From JBAXTE01 sp964653595 (GTDB lineage: Bacteria > Bacteroidota > Bacteroidia > Bacteroidales > WCHB1-69), in assembly GCA_964653595.1 (NCBI GenBank), contig CAZZHH010000001.1:1-64000 (forward strand): a stretch of DNA of 64,000 nt, read 5' to 3'. Numbering within the stretch: position 1 is the first letter of the stretch; every line of letters begins with the position of its first letter. This document shows positions 53,429-62,451 of this stretch, in pieces. The notes under the pieces are model-generated. The model worked only from the letters and a program-made list of their open reading frames with translations. It was not told where the DNA came from and made no database searches. A program made the position numbers and the translations under genes.

Positions 53429-55291
53429 TTACTCCCTAAAATACGCAATAGGCCCTTCGTTTTTTATCATTTTTTTTATCGACAGAGATGGTGAGTGAAC
53501 AAATTCACCCACCCCCAAAGATGGCCATTTTTCATCCACAATATCAATGGTTGTATCATCCATAGCAATCACATTTGGCCAATCTCGTTTAAAACCATCG
53601 GCATCTCTTTTTGCAGTAGCATCCACAATTAGGGATACCCGATGGAGATTCTCTATCAAAAAACAATCAAATTGCGGGTCTACATTTCCAGCTACTTGCC
53701 AGAGTAAAACATCTAAATTGGAAATATCTACTGTATCATCAAAAACAATAATATATTTTGCATCGAGCCATTCGTGTTTTTGCAACAATGCACTTATTTC
53801 ATCTCTTAGGACAATTTTCTCCTCTTTGTTTACGGAAATCAACAAAATACCAAACAATGAATAAAATGAAAAGTTGATGTTCAACTTAGCATTGTCGAGA
53901 TCTTGCACATTTAAATAACTATTATTTTCGGGATGAGAACTAATGCGTTTTGTGGCATCGATTCCAATTTTTCCACTCAACGCAAAATCTCTTCCAGCAT
54001 GATCTAAAACATCCGCAACACCCTTCGAAAATAGAATATCAGAGCGAAGATCTACCTGCGACAAAGCTTTTAAAACTTCCTCTTCATCAAATGGATTAGT
54101 ATCTTTATCCACCACAACCATAATTTTGTTGAACATCATTTGTCCTGCTCCCCACAGTGAGTTCATTACTGCATACGCATGACCAGGATATTTAACATCC
54201 AGTTGAACAATCGCCAAATTATGAAATCCACCTTGATAAGGTAAATTCATATCGATAATATCGGGTGCTACTGTAATTCGAATTGGTGAAAGGAAGATTC
54301 GTTCGGTGGTTTTTCCCAGCCATCTATCCTCCTGCGGAGGCACTCCCACAATGGTGGCAGGATAAACAGCCTCGGTGCGATGCGTAATACAGGTGATATG
54401 AAACTTTGGGTAAAAATCTGCTAATGAATAATACCCAGTATGATCGCCAAAAGGGCCCTCGTAAGCCAACTCTTCCTCTGGATCAATATATCCTTCTAAC
54501 ACAAAATCTGCATCAGCAGCAACATACAAATCGTTTGTTTTACATTTTATCAAGCGGACCCGTTCGTTGCGCAAAAAACCAGCCAACATATACTCATCGA
54601 TATTTTCGGGCATCGGCGCCGATGCACAATATGCAAAAATTGGATCTCCTCCGATGGTGACAGAAACAGGCATTACCTTACCCATTTTCTTGTACAATTG
54701 ATAATGACGAGCACCATCTTTGTGCAAGTGCCAATGCATGGCAGTGGTACAAGAATCCAACACCTGCATTCGATACATCCCTACATTCATAACTCCAGTT
54801 TCTGGATTTTGAGTATGAACCATAGGGAGAGTTATAAACTTACCACCATCAAAGGGCCAACATTTTGGAATTGGCAGTCGATTTAAATCCGGAAAATGCA
54901 TCATCTCTTGTTGACAAGCTGCTCTGCCACTACTTCTATTGGGCATCCATGTGGCTACGTCATTCAAGGTAGGCAAAAGCATCAGCTTGTCTTTAATGCT
55001 CATATTGGGTTTAGCTACTTTTTGTATCAGGGATAATATTCGCTTACCTACATCGTCCAGATTCTCTACATGTAAAATCATCTTCATGCGAATTTCACTA
55101 CCATACATATTTAACAACAATGGAAACTCGGTACCATTGTTTTCAAAGAGCAAAGCCACTCCCCCGTTTTTAACCATTCGATCGTTAATTTCTGTAGCTT
55201 CCAGTTCGGGACTTACTAATTCCGAAACTCGTTTCAACTGACCAAATGCCTCAAATGCATCTATTGCCTTATGTAAATCGTGAAAAGCCAT
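53429..55291 (-). CDS. UbiD-family decarboxylase (probably quinone biosynthesis)
   Basis: 620 residues, about 120 longer than E. coli UbiD. UbiD features include NRLPIPKCWPFDGGKFITLP, MNVGMYRMQVLD, TIGGDPIFAYCASAPMPE and the prFMN-region ELAYEGPFGDHTGYY with acidic residues. UbiD enzymes use prenylated FMN made by UbiX to decarboxylate 4-hydroxy-polyprenylbenzoate or similar aromatic acids. In Bacteroidota the likely pathway is menaquinone by the futalosine route; this is inference. No ubiX gene is adjacent. It stands 53 bases after the ABC-F gene in the same direction. Confidence 0.85.
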   Translation of the reverse strand: MAFHDLHKAIDAFEAFGQLKRVSELVSPELEATEINDRMVKNGGVALLFENNGTEFPLLLNMYGSEIRMKMILHVENLDDVGKRILSLIQKVAKPNMSIKDKLMLLPTLNDVATWMPNRSSGRAACQQEMMHFPDLNRLPIPKCWPFDGGKFITLPMVHTQNPETGVMNVGMYRMQVLDSCTTAMHWHLHKDGARHYQLYKKMGKVMPVSVTIGGDPIFAYCASAPMPENIDEYMLAGFLRNERVRLIKCKTNDLYVAADADFVLEGYIDPEEELAYEGPFGDHTGYYSLADFYPKFHITCITHRTEAVYPATIVGVPPQEDRWLGKTTERIFLSPIRITVAPDIIDMNLPYQGGFHNLAIVQLDVKYPGHAYAVMNSLWGAGQMMFNKIMVVVDKDTNPFDEEEVLKALSQVDLRSDILFSKGVADVLDHAGRDFALSGKIGIDATKRISSHPENNSYLNVQDLDNAKLNINFSFYSLFGILLISVNKEEKIVLRDEISALLQKHEWLDAKYIIVFDDTVDISNLDVLLWQVAGNVDPQFDCFLIENLHRVSLIVDATAKRDADGFKRDWPNVIAMDDTTIDIVDEKWPSLGVGEFVHSPSLSIKKMIKNEGPIAYFRE

Positions 55292-55344
55292 AATGAAATA
55301 ATATTAAAAACCTATCAAAAAAACCAATTTTCGTACAAACGGAT

Positions 55345-56958
55345 TTACATGTACAATTTTGCTCTCTGTTCCACTAATCGTTCGTCGGATATATAATCAT
55401 CATATTCCATCTGTTTGTCTATCATACCTTTAGGACCAATTTCAATTACACGATTACATACCGTTTGAATAAATTCATGATCGTGCGACGACATTAAAAC
55501 AACCCCTTTGAACTTAATTAACGTGTTGTTGAAAGCTTGAATTGACTCTAAATCAAGATGATTAGTTGGAGAATCGAGCAACATCACATTGGCATTACGA
55601 ATCATCATCCGCGAAATCATGCATCTTACTTTTTCTCCACCCGAAAGCACGTTTGCTTTTTTATAAATCTCTTCTCCCGAAAAAAGCATTTTTCCTAAAA
55701 ACCCACGTAAATACAGTTCGGTGGTGTCGTTAGAAAATTGCCCCAACCAATCGGTAAGCGGAATAGGATCTACAAAAAGTTTTTCATATTCCAGAGGCAA
55801 ATAGGCCTTCGTAATGGTTTGTCCCCACTCATAATCTCCACCATCTGGGGCTACGTGGCCCTTTAATATTTCAAAAAGCTGAGTCATCGCTCTTGGATCT
55901 CTGGATAAAAAGATAATTTTATCATTTTTTTGAACCGAGAAATTCATATTGGAAAATAGCAACACTCCATCTAAACTTTTGCTTAAATTTTTCACTTCTA
56001 AAATATTGTTCCCCGGATCCCGATCGGGAGTAAAAACGATACCTGGATATTTTCTGGTAGAGGGTTTAATCTCCTCATAATTGAGCTTTTCTATCATCTT
56101 TTTACGACTGGTAGTTTGCTTCGATTTGGAAGCATTTGCACTAAATCGAGCAATAAACTCTTGAAGTTCTTTTTTCTTCTCTTCCGCTTTTTTGTTCTGC
56201 ATTTGCGCTTGGCGAAGAGCTAATTGACTCGACTCGTACCAAAAAGTGTAGTTTCCGGGAAATAGCTGAATTTTCCCGAAATCAACATCTACAATGTGCG
56301 TACAGATAGAATCCAGAAAGTGTCTATCGTGAGAAACCACCAGGACGGTATTATCAAAATTTGCTAAATAATTCTCGAGCCACGAAACCGTCTCAAGGTC
56401 CAGATCATTAGTAGGTTCATCCAGCAACAAATTGTCTGGTTTCCCAAACAATGCTTGAGCAAGCAATACTTTCACTTTGTCCTTACCTGTCAACTCACGC
56501 ATTAATTTAAAATGGTGCTCATCTTTTATTCCCAATCCGCTCAAGAGTATGGATGCAGAGCTTTCGGCGTTCCACCCGTCCATTTCGGCAAAAAGCTCTT
56601 CTAATTCTGATGCTTTGATACCATCCTCGTCGGTAAAATCCTCTTTTGCATATATTTCGTCTTTTTCATTTTTCACCCTCCACAAATCGGAATGTCCCAT
56701 CATTACGGTGTCGATAACCAAACAATCATCAAATTCGAAGTGATTTTGTTTTAAAACGGAAAGACGTTCGCCAGATCCAAAATTGACAATTCCTTTGGAA
56801 CTTTCAACCTCCCCATAAAGAACTTTTAAAAAAGTAGATTTTCCCGCACCATTAGCGCCAATTATTCCATAACAATTGCCAGGCATAAACTTCATATTTA
56901 CATCCTGAAATAAAACTCTTTTTCCAAACTGAACACTAATGTCAGAAACTGTTATCAT
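55345..56958 (-). CDS. YbiT-type ABC-F ATPase with one degenerate ATP site
   Basis: 537 residues; the sequence follows the E. coli YbiT pattern (VMMGHSDLWRVKNE, FIARFSANASKSKQTTSRKK). NBD1 has Walker A GANGAGKST (34-42) and Walker B LLLDEPTND (Glu181). Its signature is LTGKD (156-160), not LSGGE. NBD2 lacks a Walker A: the expected position reads LSRDPRAMT (351-359). Its Walker B is LLDSPTNHLD, with Ser463 where the catalytic Glu should be; its signature LSGGEK (438-443) is intact. So the composite site NBD1-A/B + NBD2-signature is complete and the other is eroded on both halves. ABC-F proteins act on ribosomes; the precise role of YbiT is unsettled. Confidence 0.92.
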   Translation of the reverse strand: MITVSDISVQFGKRVLFQDVNMKFMPGNCYGIIGANGAGKSTFLKVLYGEVESSKGIVNFGSGERLSVLKQNHFEFDDCLVIDTVMMGHSDLWRVKNEKDEIYAKEDFTDEDGIKASELEELFAEMDGWNAESSASILLSGLGIKDEHHFKLMRELTGKDKVKVLLAQALFGKPDNLLLDEPTNDLDLETVSWLENYLANFDNTVLVVSHDRHFLDSICTHIVDVDFGKIQLFPGNYTFWYESSQLALRQAQMQNKKAEEKKKELQEFIARFSANASKSKQTTSRKKMIEKLNYEEIKPSTRKYPGIVFTPDRDPGNNILEVKNLSKSLDGVLLFSNMNFSVQKNDKIIFLSRDPRAMTQLFEILKGHVAPDGGDYEWGQTITKAYLPLEYEKLFVDPIPLTDWLGQFSNDTTELYLRGFLGKMLFSGEEIYKKANVLSGGEKVRCMISRMMIRNANVMLLDSPTNHLDLESIQAFNNTLIKFKGVVLMSSHDHEFIQTVCNRVIEIGPKGMIDKQMEYDDYISDERLVEQRAKLYM

Positions 56959-57072
56959 TCTATATATAATTAATTTTTATTCTATTAATTTTCTTGGTTG
57001 TGTTTTACAATTATGTTGGTATTTAATAACATTTTTTAGAGTTAAAGGTAAAATATTTGAAATTGTCATCCA

Positions 57073-57092
57073 GTCCAGATATATATCGGGAC
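57073..57092. repeat. Near-palindrome gtccagatatatatcgggac
   Basis: A 20-bp near-perfect inverted repeat resembling the hairpin at 2106-2125. It lies between rimO and the ABC-F gene. Confidence 0.5.
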
Positions 57093-57191
57093 AGTTTGAC
57101 AACCAAAATTTTAAAACCCACAATATTATAAAACAGAACCATTTTCTTTATCCAAAAACATTTACATTCAAAAATTTAAACTACGAGTGCA

Positions 57192-58487
57192 TTAAACCAT
57201 TACTTCCCCTTCCAAGTCGAAATAACTTGCTGAAATAATTTTCACTTGGTAAAATGAGCCAATTTCCAAGTTTTTTTCAGATTCGATAATTACTTCATTA
57301 TCTACCTCCGGGGAATCGAATTCGGTGCGCCCATAATATATTCCATCTTCGTATCGATCTAAAATCACCTCATACACATTTCCAATTTTAGATTCGTTAA
57401 TAGCCAACGAAATATCCTGTTGTAATTCCATTAACTCGCTCATTCTGCGCTCTTTGACTTCGGGTAAAACATCATCATTTAACAATGCAGCAGGAGTATT
57501 TTCTTCTACCGAATATTGAAAAACACCCATTCGCTCAAATTGAGAGCTTGCAACAAAATCTTTTAACTCCAAAAATTGATCTTCCGTTTCACCAGGATAG
57601 CCAACAATCAAAGTGGTTCGTATGGCAATTCCAGGAATTTCTTTACGTAAGGTTTGTATCAGATCTATGGTAGTATCCTTAGTATGAGCACGTTTCATAG
57701 AATCTAGCAGAGAATCGTGGATGTGTTGAAAAGGAATATCGAGGTATTTACAAATGTTTGGGTATCGTTTCATCACTTCTATCACATCCATTGGAAAATT
57801 TGCTGGATAGGCATAATGAAGTCTAATCCATTTTAACCCATCTACTTGAGCAAGCTCTTCTAAAAGCGCTGCCAATGCACGTTTTTGATAAATATCTACC
57901 CCATACATGGTCAGATCTTGTGCTATTAGAATCAACTCTTTCACGCCCTTTTTCACCAGCTCTTTGGTCTCTTCTACCAACGACTCTATGGTGCGTGAGA
58001 CATGATTTCCCCTAATTAATGGAATAGCACAAAAGGAACAAGAGCGGTTGCACCCTTCCGAAATTTTTAAATAGGCATAATGGGATGGTGTGCTTAAGGT
58101 TCGCTCTCCAATCAAAAAATCTTTATATTCGGATGAGATATTTTGAATAATCTTTTCATAATCATTGACACCATACCAACCATCAATACCCGAAATTTCG
58201 GCAGAAAGCTCATCCTTATATCGTTCTACCAAACAACCCATCACATATAATTTGTCGATTTTTTTCTTTTTCTTCAGCTGTTTGTAAAGTAAAATGGTGT
58301 CAATGGACTCTTCTTTCGCATCGTTGATAAAACCGCAGGTATTAATGATGACTATATTTCCATTTTCGAATCCATGTTCGGCTAGAATATTTAAGTTATT
58401 AAATTGTCCTGCGATTACTTCTGAGTCGACACTGTTCTTGGAACATCCTAACGTGACAATATTGATGTGTGGTACTTTTGTTTTCAA
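57192..58487 (-). CDS. rimO: Ribosomal protein S12 methylthiotransferase RimO
   Basis: 431 residues. The N-terminal UPF0004 domain supplies three Fe-S cysteines: Cys15 (LGCSKNSVDSE), Cys51 (NTCGFINDAKEE) and Cys85 (MGCLVERY). The radical SAM site is CNRSCSFC (146-153). The C-terminal TRAM domain (~368-431) binds RNA/protein. The LGCSKN start and the DAKEE stretch point to RimO over MiaB. It methylthiolates the conserved Asp of S12. It has a -7 box TACTTTTG at 58507-58514. Confidence 0.95.
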   Translation of the reverse strand: MKTKVPHINIVTLGCSKNSVDSEVIAGQFNNLNILAEHGFENGNIVIINTCGFINDAKEESIDTILLYKQLKKKKKIDKLYVMGCLVERYKDELSAEISGIDGWYGVNDYEKIIQNISSEYKDFLIGERTLSTPSHYAYLKISEGCNRSCSFCAIPLIRGNHVSRTIESLVEETKELVKKGVKELILIAQDLTMYGVDIYQKRALAALLEELAQVDGLKWIRLHYAYPANFPMDVIEVMKRYPNICKYLDIPFQHIHDSLLDSMKRAHTKDTTIDLIQTLRKEIPGIAIRTTLIVGYPGETEDQFLELKDFVASSQFERMGVFQYSVEENTPAALLNDDVLPEVKERRMSELMELQQDISLAINESKIGNVYEVILDRYEDGIYYGRTEFDSPEVDNEVIIESEKNLEIGSFYQVKIISASYFDLEGEVMV

Positions 58488-58506
58488 AATTATTTGATTT
58501 TATTTG

Positions 58507-58514
58507 CAAAAGTA
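58507..58514 (-). promoter_or_regulatory. -7 box TACTTTTG of rimO
   Basis: TACTTTTG on the minus strand, 20 bases upstream of the ATG at 58487. Confidence 0.6.
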
Positions 58515-58718
58515 CTTATTTTTCACGAGATATGGAGGAAAATGGAGTACATTATTCCATAAAATAGGCTAATTCGAGTTTTGTAGATTATTTAGAGGGT
58601 ACGGTTGGCATTTCGAAGTCCAGCAATTGCGAAATCAATTAAAAACTATTTTTAAATGAGCTGAAACATATAAAAAACCTGTTAATAATAAATGTAATAA
58701 TTTTTAGATTGAATGAGC

Positions 58719-59786
58719 TTAGTATTTATTTTTCTTCATTTCCTTTTTGTAATTCTTAATCACTTTCCCAAACTCTTTATCCATTTTTCGTCTCTCTTCA
58801 ACAGTTGATTCAAAATGTGTTTTTTCGCGCTCCATTTTCAAATAGTTTTCATAAGATTTTTTGTCAATTTCCCCTTTTTCAACTGCTTCAATTACCATAC
58901 AACCGATTTCATTCGTATGAGAACAATCTTTAAATTTGCAATTAAGCGAAAGGCGAATAATTCGGTCAAAAGTAGTTTCTAATCCGCTGGAAGTATCCGT
59001 AATTCCTACTTCTCTCATCCCCGGATTATCCACAAGAATACCGCCACTTTCAAGCACTATTAATTCCCTATGAGTTGTTATATGTCTTCCCTTGTTTGTA
59101 CTTAGGCTAATAGAATCTGTTCTCATTAATGTTTTCCCTGACAGGTTGTTCAACAATGTTGACTTTCCCACTCCCGAAGAACCAAGCATACAATAGGTTT
59201 TGCCTTTCTCAATAGTCATTTTAAGTGCTTCGTATCCATTTTGAGTTTCATTACTAATAGCAAAAACTTCAATGTCTGTTATTCTTTGTTTAATAGTGTC
59301 AGTAATTTCAAAAATCTTTTGCTGATCTATTAAATCCGTTTTCGTTAATACAATGATTGGTTTTACTTTAGACGAATAACAAATTGTCAGGTATCTTTCA
59401 AGTCTATTGATATTAAAATCTCTGTCAACGGCTTGAATCAAGAATGCATAATCAATATTTGTTGCAATTATTTGTATTTCTCCAAATTGACCAACAGCTT
59501 GTCTGGTAATCATGGATAGTCTTGGTAGGATTTTATGGATCACTGAAAAATCAGAATCGTATGTTGTCAATGCTACCCAATCGCCAACTGCAGGAAAATC
59601 TATACGACTATTTGCAGTAAACCGTAAATTGCCAGTTATTTCCGCTTCATATTCTCCGTTTTCAGTTTTTACAATATATCTTTCCTTATGTTCCGCAACG
59701 ACTCTTCCAATCTGAAAGTCAGACAAGTTATTCTCCTTTCTTAATCTCTCTAGTTTATCATTATACCCTAAATCTTCTAATTTCAT
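58719..59786 (-). CDS. rsgA: RsgA2-type ribosome-dependent GTPase
   Basis: 355 residues, longer than canonical RsgA (~300-310). An extended N-terminus (MKLEDLGYNDKLERLRKE...) leads into an OB fold (~25-95). The circularly permuted GTPase has G4 TKTD (148-151) before G1 GSSGVGKST (202-210) and G3 DNPGM. The zinc region is CKFKDCSHTNEIGCMV, and a basic tail ends KKEMKKNK. RsgA helps mature the 30S subunit and is stimulated by ribosomes. The LGYN-type N-terminus and DFPAVGDW are features I associate with the second RsgA paralogue of firmicutes (RsgA2), so a separate canonical rsgA may exist elsewhere. A -7 box is at 59818-59825. Confidence 0.9.
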   Translation of the reverse strand: MKLEDLGYNDKLERLRKENNLSDFQIGRVVAEHKERYIVKTENGEYEAEITGNLRFTANSRIDFPAVGDWVALTTYDSDFSVIHKILPRLSMITRQAVGQFGEIQIIATNIDYAFLIQAVDRDFNINRLERYLTICYSSKVKPIIVLTKTDLIDQQKIFEITDTIKQRITDIEVFAISNETQNGYEALKMTIEKGKTYCMLGSSGVGKSTLLNNLSGKTLMRTDSISLSTNKGRHITTHRELIVLESGGILVDNPGMREVGITDTSSGLETTFDRIIRLSLNCKFKDCSHTNEIGCMVIEAVEKGEIDKKSYENYLKMEREKTHFESTVEERRKMDKEFGKVIKNYKKEMKKNKY

Positions 59787-59817
59787 GTCAAATTTATTTA
59801 AAAATCAATTTTTCAAT

Positions 59818-59825
59818 CAAAAGTA
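59818..59825 (-). promoter_or_regulatory. -7 box TACTTTTG of rsgA
   Basis: TACTTTTG on the minus strand, 32 bases upstream of the ATG at 59786. Confidence 0.55.
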
Positions 59826-60131
59826 CTACTGTTTTCAATTAGAAACATTAGATTCTCAATTTTTCCCTATTTAAAAATCAATTTAAAACTATTTTTAAAT
59901 TAGATGAAATACCATATTTCATTATCGCTATCGTAATGACTGCGAACTTTACGCGCTTCAAACATTTAATGTTTTCCAAAACCTTCCTTTTGTTTTAATT
60001 TTTCCCTTCTATTATCGCTATCTCCTCGTCCGTTGGTTCATATAGCTTATTAAGGTACTCCCCATTAGTAGGACAGAATTAGGGCAAAGTTAAGATTTTT
60101 TCTTATTTTTCAGAAATAGATTATAATTAAA

Positions 60132-60139
60132 TATCTTTG
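60132..60139 (+). promoter_or_regulatory. -7 box TATCTTTG of mscS
   Basis: TATCTTTG, 15 bases upstream of the ATG at 60154. Confidence 0.65.
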
Positions 60140-60153
60140 CAAAAAAAACAAAC

Positions 60154-61191
60154 ATGATATCATTAACACCCGAAATAAAGCAATATATTATTGCAGGATC
60201 CATTCTCATAATTTCCCTATTTTGTGGCTTAATATTTAAAAAAATAGTAGTCAGAAAATTACGAAAGATCACCAACAAAACAAATTGGCAAGGCGATGAT
60301 GTCATTTTGGATGGGTTAAACAGAGCTGGAATCCCTATTTTTCTAGTTATTGGAATATACATTTCCGTACAGAATTTACCCTTAGAAGAGTCTGTCATAA
60401 AAATTCTAAACGTCATTTCAGTTGTTGTAATTTTGTTTACCGCAACTATTGTTTCGGGACGAATTGCTGCTGGATTTATCACCAACTACACCAATCGAAA
60501 TAGCGAGCTGGTTCCCGCCACCTCTTTATTTTCAAACATCACCAAAGCCATTGTGTTTATTTTAGGCGGGTTGATTATCCTTCAATTTTTAGGAATCTCT
60601 ATCACTCCTATTTTAACAGCATTAGGAGTTGGAGGGTTAGCAGTAGCATTAGCTTTACAAGATACATTATCCAACTTATTTTCGGGGTTGAACATCATTG
60701 CATCCAAACAAATCAAACCAGGAGATTACATCAAACTCGACAATCAAGAAGAGGGTTTAGTAACCGATATTACATGGAGATACACTACTATTCAGGCCAT
60801 GCCCAACAATCGCATAGTGGTGCCAAATTTCAAGTTAGCTTCAGCCATCATCACCAATTACAATCTACCCATAGAGGAGCTATCTGTAAGCATCCCTGTT
60901 AGTGTAAGCTACGATAGCAATTTAGAAGAAATTGAAAAAATATCCCTCGAAGTAGCCAAAGAGATTCAAACATCGTATTCCGAAGCAATACCCACTCATG
61001 AACCGATAGTTCGTTTCAAGGAATTTGGACCTTCTGGAATACATTTTAATGTTATTTTAAAAGCAACCGATTTCAGCACTCAGTTTATACTAAAACATTT
61101 CTTTATCAAACGGTTGCATCAAGTTTTCCGCGAAAAAGGAATAGAAATTCCGTATCAAACCATAACGGTTTTAAATAACAGAAATACATAA
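60154..61191 (+). CDS. MscS-family mechanosensitive ion channel
   Basis: 345 residues. Four hydrophobic segments lie in the first ~175 residues; the last, ILTALGVGGLAVALALQDTL, is the glycine/alanine-rich pore helix TM3. The beta domain follows (SGLNIIASKQIKPGDYIKL, GLVTDITWRYTTIQAMPNN), then the alpha/beta vestibule. It opens under membrane tension to release solutes on hypo-osmotic shock. It is larger than E. coli MscS (286) by one extra N-terminal helix pair. Monocistronic. Confidence 0.93.
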   Translation: MISLTPEIKQYIIAGSILIISLFCGLIFKKIVVRKLRKITNKTNWQGDDVILDGLNRAGIPIFLVIGIYISVQNLPLEESVIKILNVISVVVILFTATIVSGRIAAGFITNYTNRNSELVPATSLFSNITKAIVFILGGLIILQFLGISITPILTALGVGGLAVALALQDTLSNLFSGLNIIASKQIKPGDYIKLDNQEEGLVTDITWRYTTIQAMPNNRIVVPNFKLASAIITNYNLPIEELSVSIPVSVSYDSNLEEIEKISLEVAKEIQTSYSEAIPTHEPIVRFKEFGPSGIHFNVILKATDFSTQFILKHFFIKRLHQVFREKGIEIPYQTITVLNNRNT

Positions 61192-61342
61192 TAACCGATT
61201 CATCTATTATATTTATCTTAACCCAATCTGCAAAACAAAGTTGTTTTTCTACTTTGTGAAACAACCCATGAATGCAAATATCTAGGTTAAATTTACAATA
61301 TTTTAATTATATTTCAATTTTTAACATATATTTCACAACAAT

Positions 61343-61372
61343 TTATTGTTACTATAATAACATTATTGTTAC
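61343..61372. promoter_or_regulatory. Candidate operator upstream of rnf
   Basis: TGTTA-CTATAA-TAACA (61347-61362) has the half-site spacing of CRP/FNR-superfamily operators. The word ttattgttac recurs 20 bp later, two helical turns. It lies ~170 bp upstream of the predicted start site, which is far for direct activation, so this is tentative. Confidence 0.3.
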
Positions 61373-61518
61373 AATATTCACAATGAAAATCAATTTAGAA
61401 ATATTCTAACTAATGTGTATTTTACTGTAATTCATAGAATTAAAAAAAGACGAAATTAATTATAGTAAAAATGAGTTTTCAGAATACTCGAAAAGAAAAA
61501 AAGTTAAATGAATCTTTA

Positions 61519-61526
61519 TAAATTTG
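61519..61526 (+). promoter_or_regulatory. -7 box TAAATTTG of the rnf operon
   Basis: TAAATTTG, 32 bases upstream of the rnfB GTG; leaves room for the AGGAG Shine-Dalgarno at 61547-61551. Confidence 0.6.
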
Positions 61527-61546
61527 CTTTAAAAATAAACTAAAAA

Positions 61547-61551
61547 AGGAG
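61547..61551 (+). promoter_or_regulatory. Shine-Dalgarno AGGAG deciding the rnfB GTG start
   Basis: aaaaaaggagat lies 7 bases before GTG at 61559. Clear Shine-Dalgarno sequences are uncommon ahead of the other genes in this window. Confidence 0.7.
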
Positions 61552-61558
61552 ATTAAAA

Positions 61559-62416
61559 GTGGTTCAAATAATTCTTTATGCAGTATTAGCTTTAGGGTTA
61601 ATAGGGATAGTTGCCGCCATCATTCTCTATTTCGTATCACAAAAGTTTAAAGTGATTGAAGATCCGAGGATTGATGAAGTGGCTGATCAATTACCAGGTG
61701 CAAACTGCGGTGGCTGTGGTTTTGCTGGCTGTAGAAATTTTGCTGAAGCGATTGTAAAAGCAGGGAATATGGACAATTTAAGTTGTCCAGTTGGAGGAAA
61801 TGCGCTTGTAGCAGTCATTGCACCTATTATGGGAATAGAAGCTATAGAAAAAGCTCCCACTGTAGCTGTGGTAAGATGTAATGGGTCAAAGACTAATGCA
61901 CCAGTAAAAACTACATACGATGGAGCTCAGACATGCTCTTTTGCAAATGCTTTGTTTGCAGGAGAGAGTGGTTGTCCGTACGGATGTTTAGGTTGTGGGG
62001 ATTGTGTTACATCCTGTAAGTTTGATGCCATATACATGGACAAAGAGACTGGATTACCTGTAGTAATCGAAGACAAATGTGTTTCGTGTGGAGCATGTGT
62101 TAAGGCATGTCCAAGAAACATTATTGAAATACGATTACAAGGCAAGAAGAGCAGACGTATTTATGTAAATTGTATCAACAAAGAAAAAGGTGCAATTTCA
62201 AAGAAAAACTGTAGTGTAGCTTGTATTGGGTGTGGAAAATGTGTAAAACAATGTATGTTTGAAGCAATCACGTTGACAAACAATCTTGCGTATATCGATT
62301 CTGAAAAGTGCAAACTTTGTCGGAAATGTGCAAGTGAATGTCCTACAGGAGCAATTCTTGAATTAAATTTTCCACCACGCAAAGTGAGTGAAGTTGATTC
62401 AAATGTAGAAAATTAA
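61559..62416 (+). CDS. rnfB: Rnf complex subunit B (multi-cluster ferredoxin)
   Basis: 285 residues, GTG start. A single N-terminal membrane helix (~3-26) is followed by the ASF domain with Cys50, Cys53, Cys58 (CGGCGFAGC) and Cys76. Then come four CxxCxxC-type [4Fe-4S] motifs: CLGCGDCVTSC, CVSCGACVKACP, CIGCGKCVKQC and CKLCRKCASECP. RnfB accepts electrons from reduced ferredoxin and passes them through the membrane complex to NAD+, coupled to Na+ or H+ export. At about five clusters it is richer than the E. coli form (RsxB, 192 residues). It is first in the order rnfB-C-D. Confidence 0.96.
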   Translation: MVQIILYAVLALGLIGIVAAIILYFVSQKFKVIEDPRIDEVADQLPGANCGGCGFAGCRNFAEAIVKAGNMDNLSCPVGGNALVAVIAPIMGIEAIEKAPTVAVVRCNGSKTNAPVKTTYDGAQTCSFANALFAGESGCPYGCLGCGDCVTSCKFDAIYMDKETGLPVVIEDKCVSCGACVKACPRNIIEIRLQGKKSRRIYVNCINKEKGAISKKNCSVACIGCGKCVKQCMFEAITLTNNLAYIDSEKCKLCRKCASECPTGAILELNFPPRKVSEVDSNVEN

Positions 62417-62441
62417 AAAATTTATAATCATTCAAACAAAG

Positions 62442-62448
62442 GAGGATT
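62442..62448 (+). promoter_or_regulatory. Perfect Shine-Dalgarno AAGGAGG deciding the rnfC TTG start
   Basis: aaaggaggattacc precedes TTG at 62452. The near-perfect match to the anti-Shine-Dalgarno selects TTG, giving MRTFKIGGVHPEE, the conserved family start. Confidence 0.75.
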
Positions 62449-62451
62449 ACC

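Larger units (their letters stand above)
59787..60153. other. Divergent intergenic region rsgA / mscS
   Basis: 367 bases with no coding frame. It has the rsgA -7 box (TACTTTTG, minus, 59818-59825) and the mscS -7 box (TATCTTTG, plus, 60132-60139). The middle (59930-60080) is plain AT-rich sequence. Confidence 0.6.
61192..61558. other. Intergenic region upstream of the rnf operon
   Basis: 367 AT-rich bases without a gene. It contains the direct repeat ttattgttac twice at exactly 20-bp spacing (61343, 61363), an overlapping palindrome tgtta-N6-taaca (61347-61362), the rnf -7 box (61519) and an AGGAG Shine-Dalgarno (61547). Confidence 0.6.
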
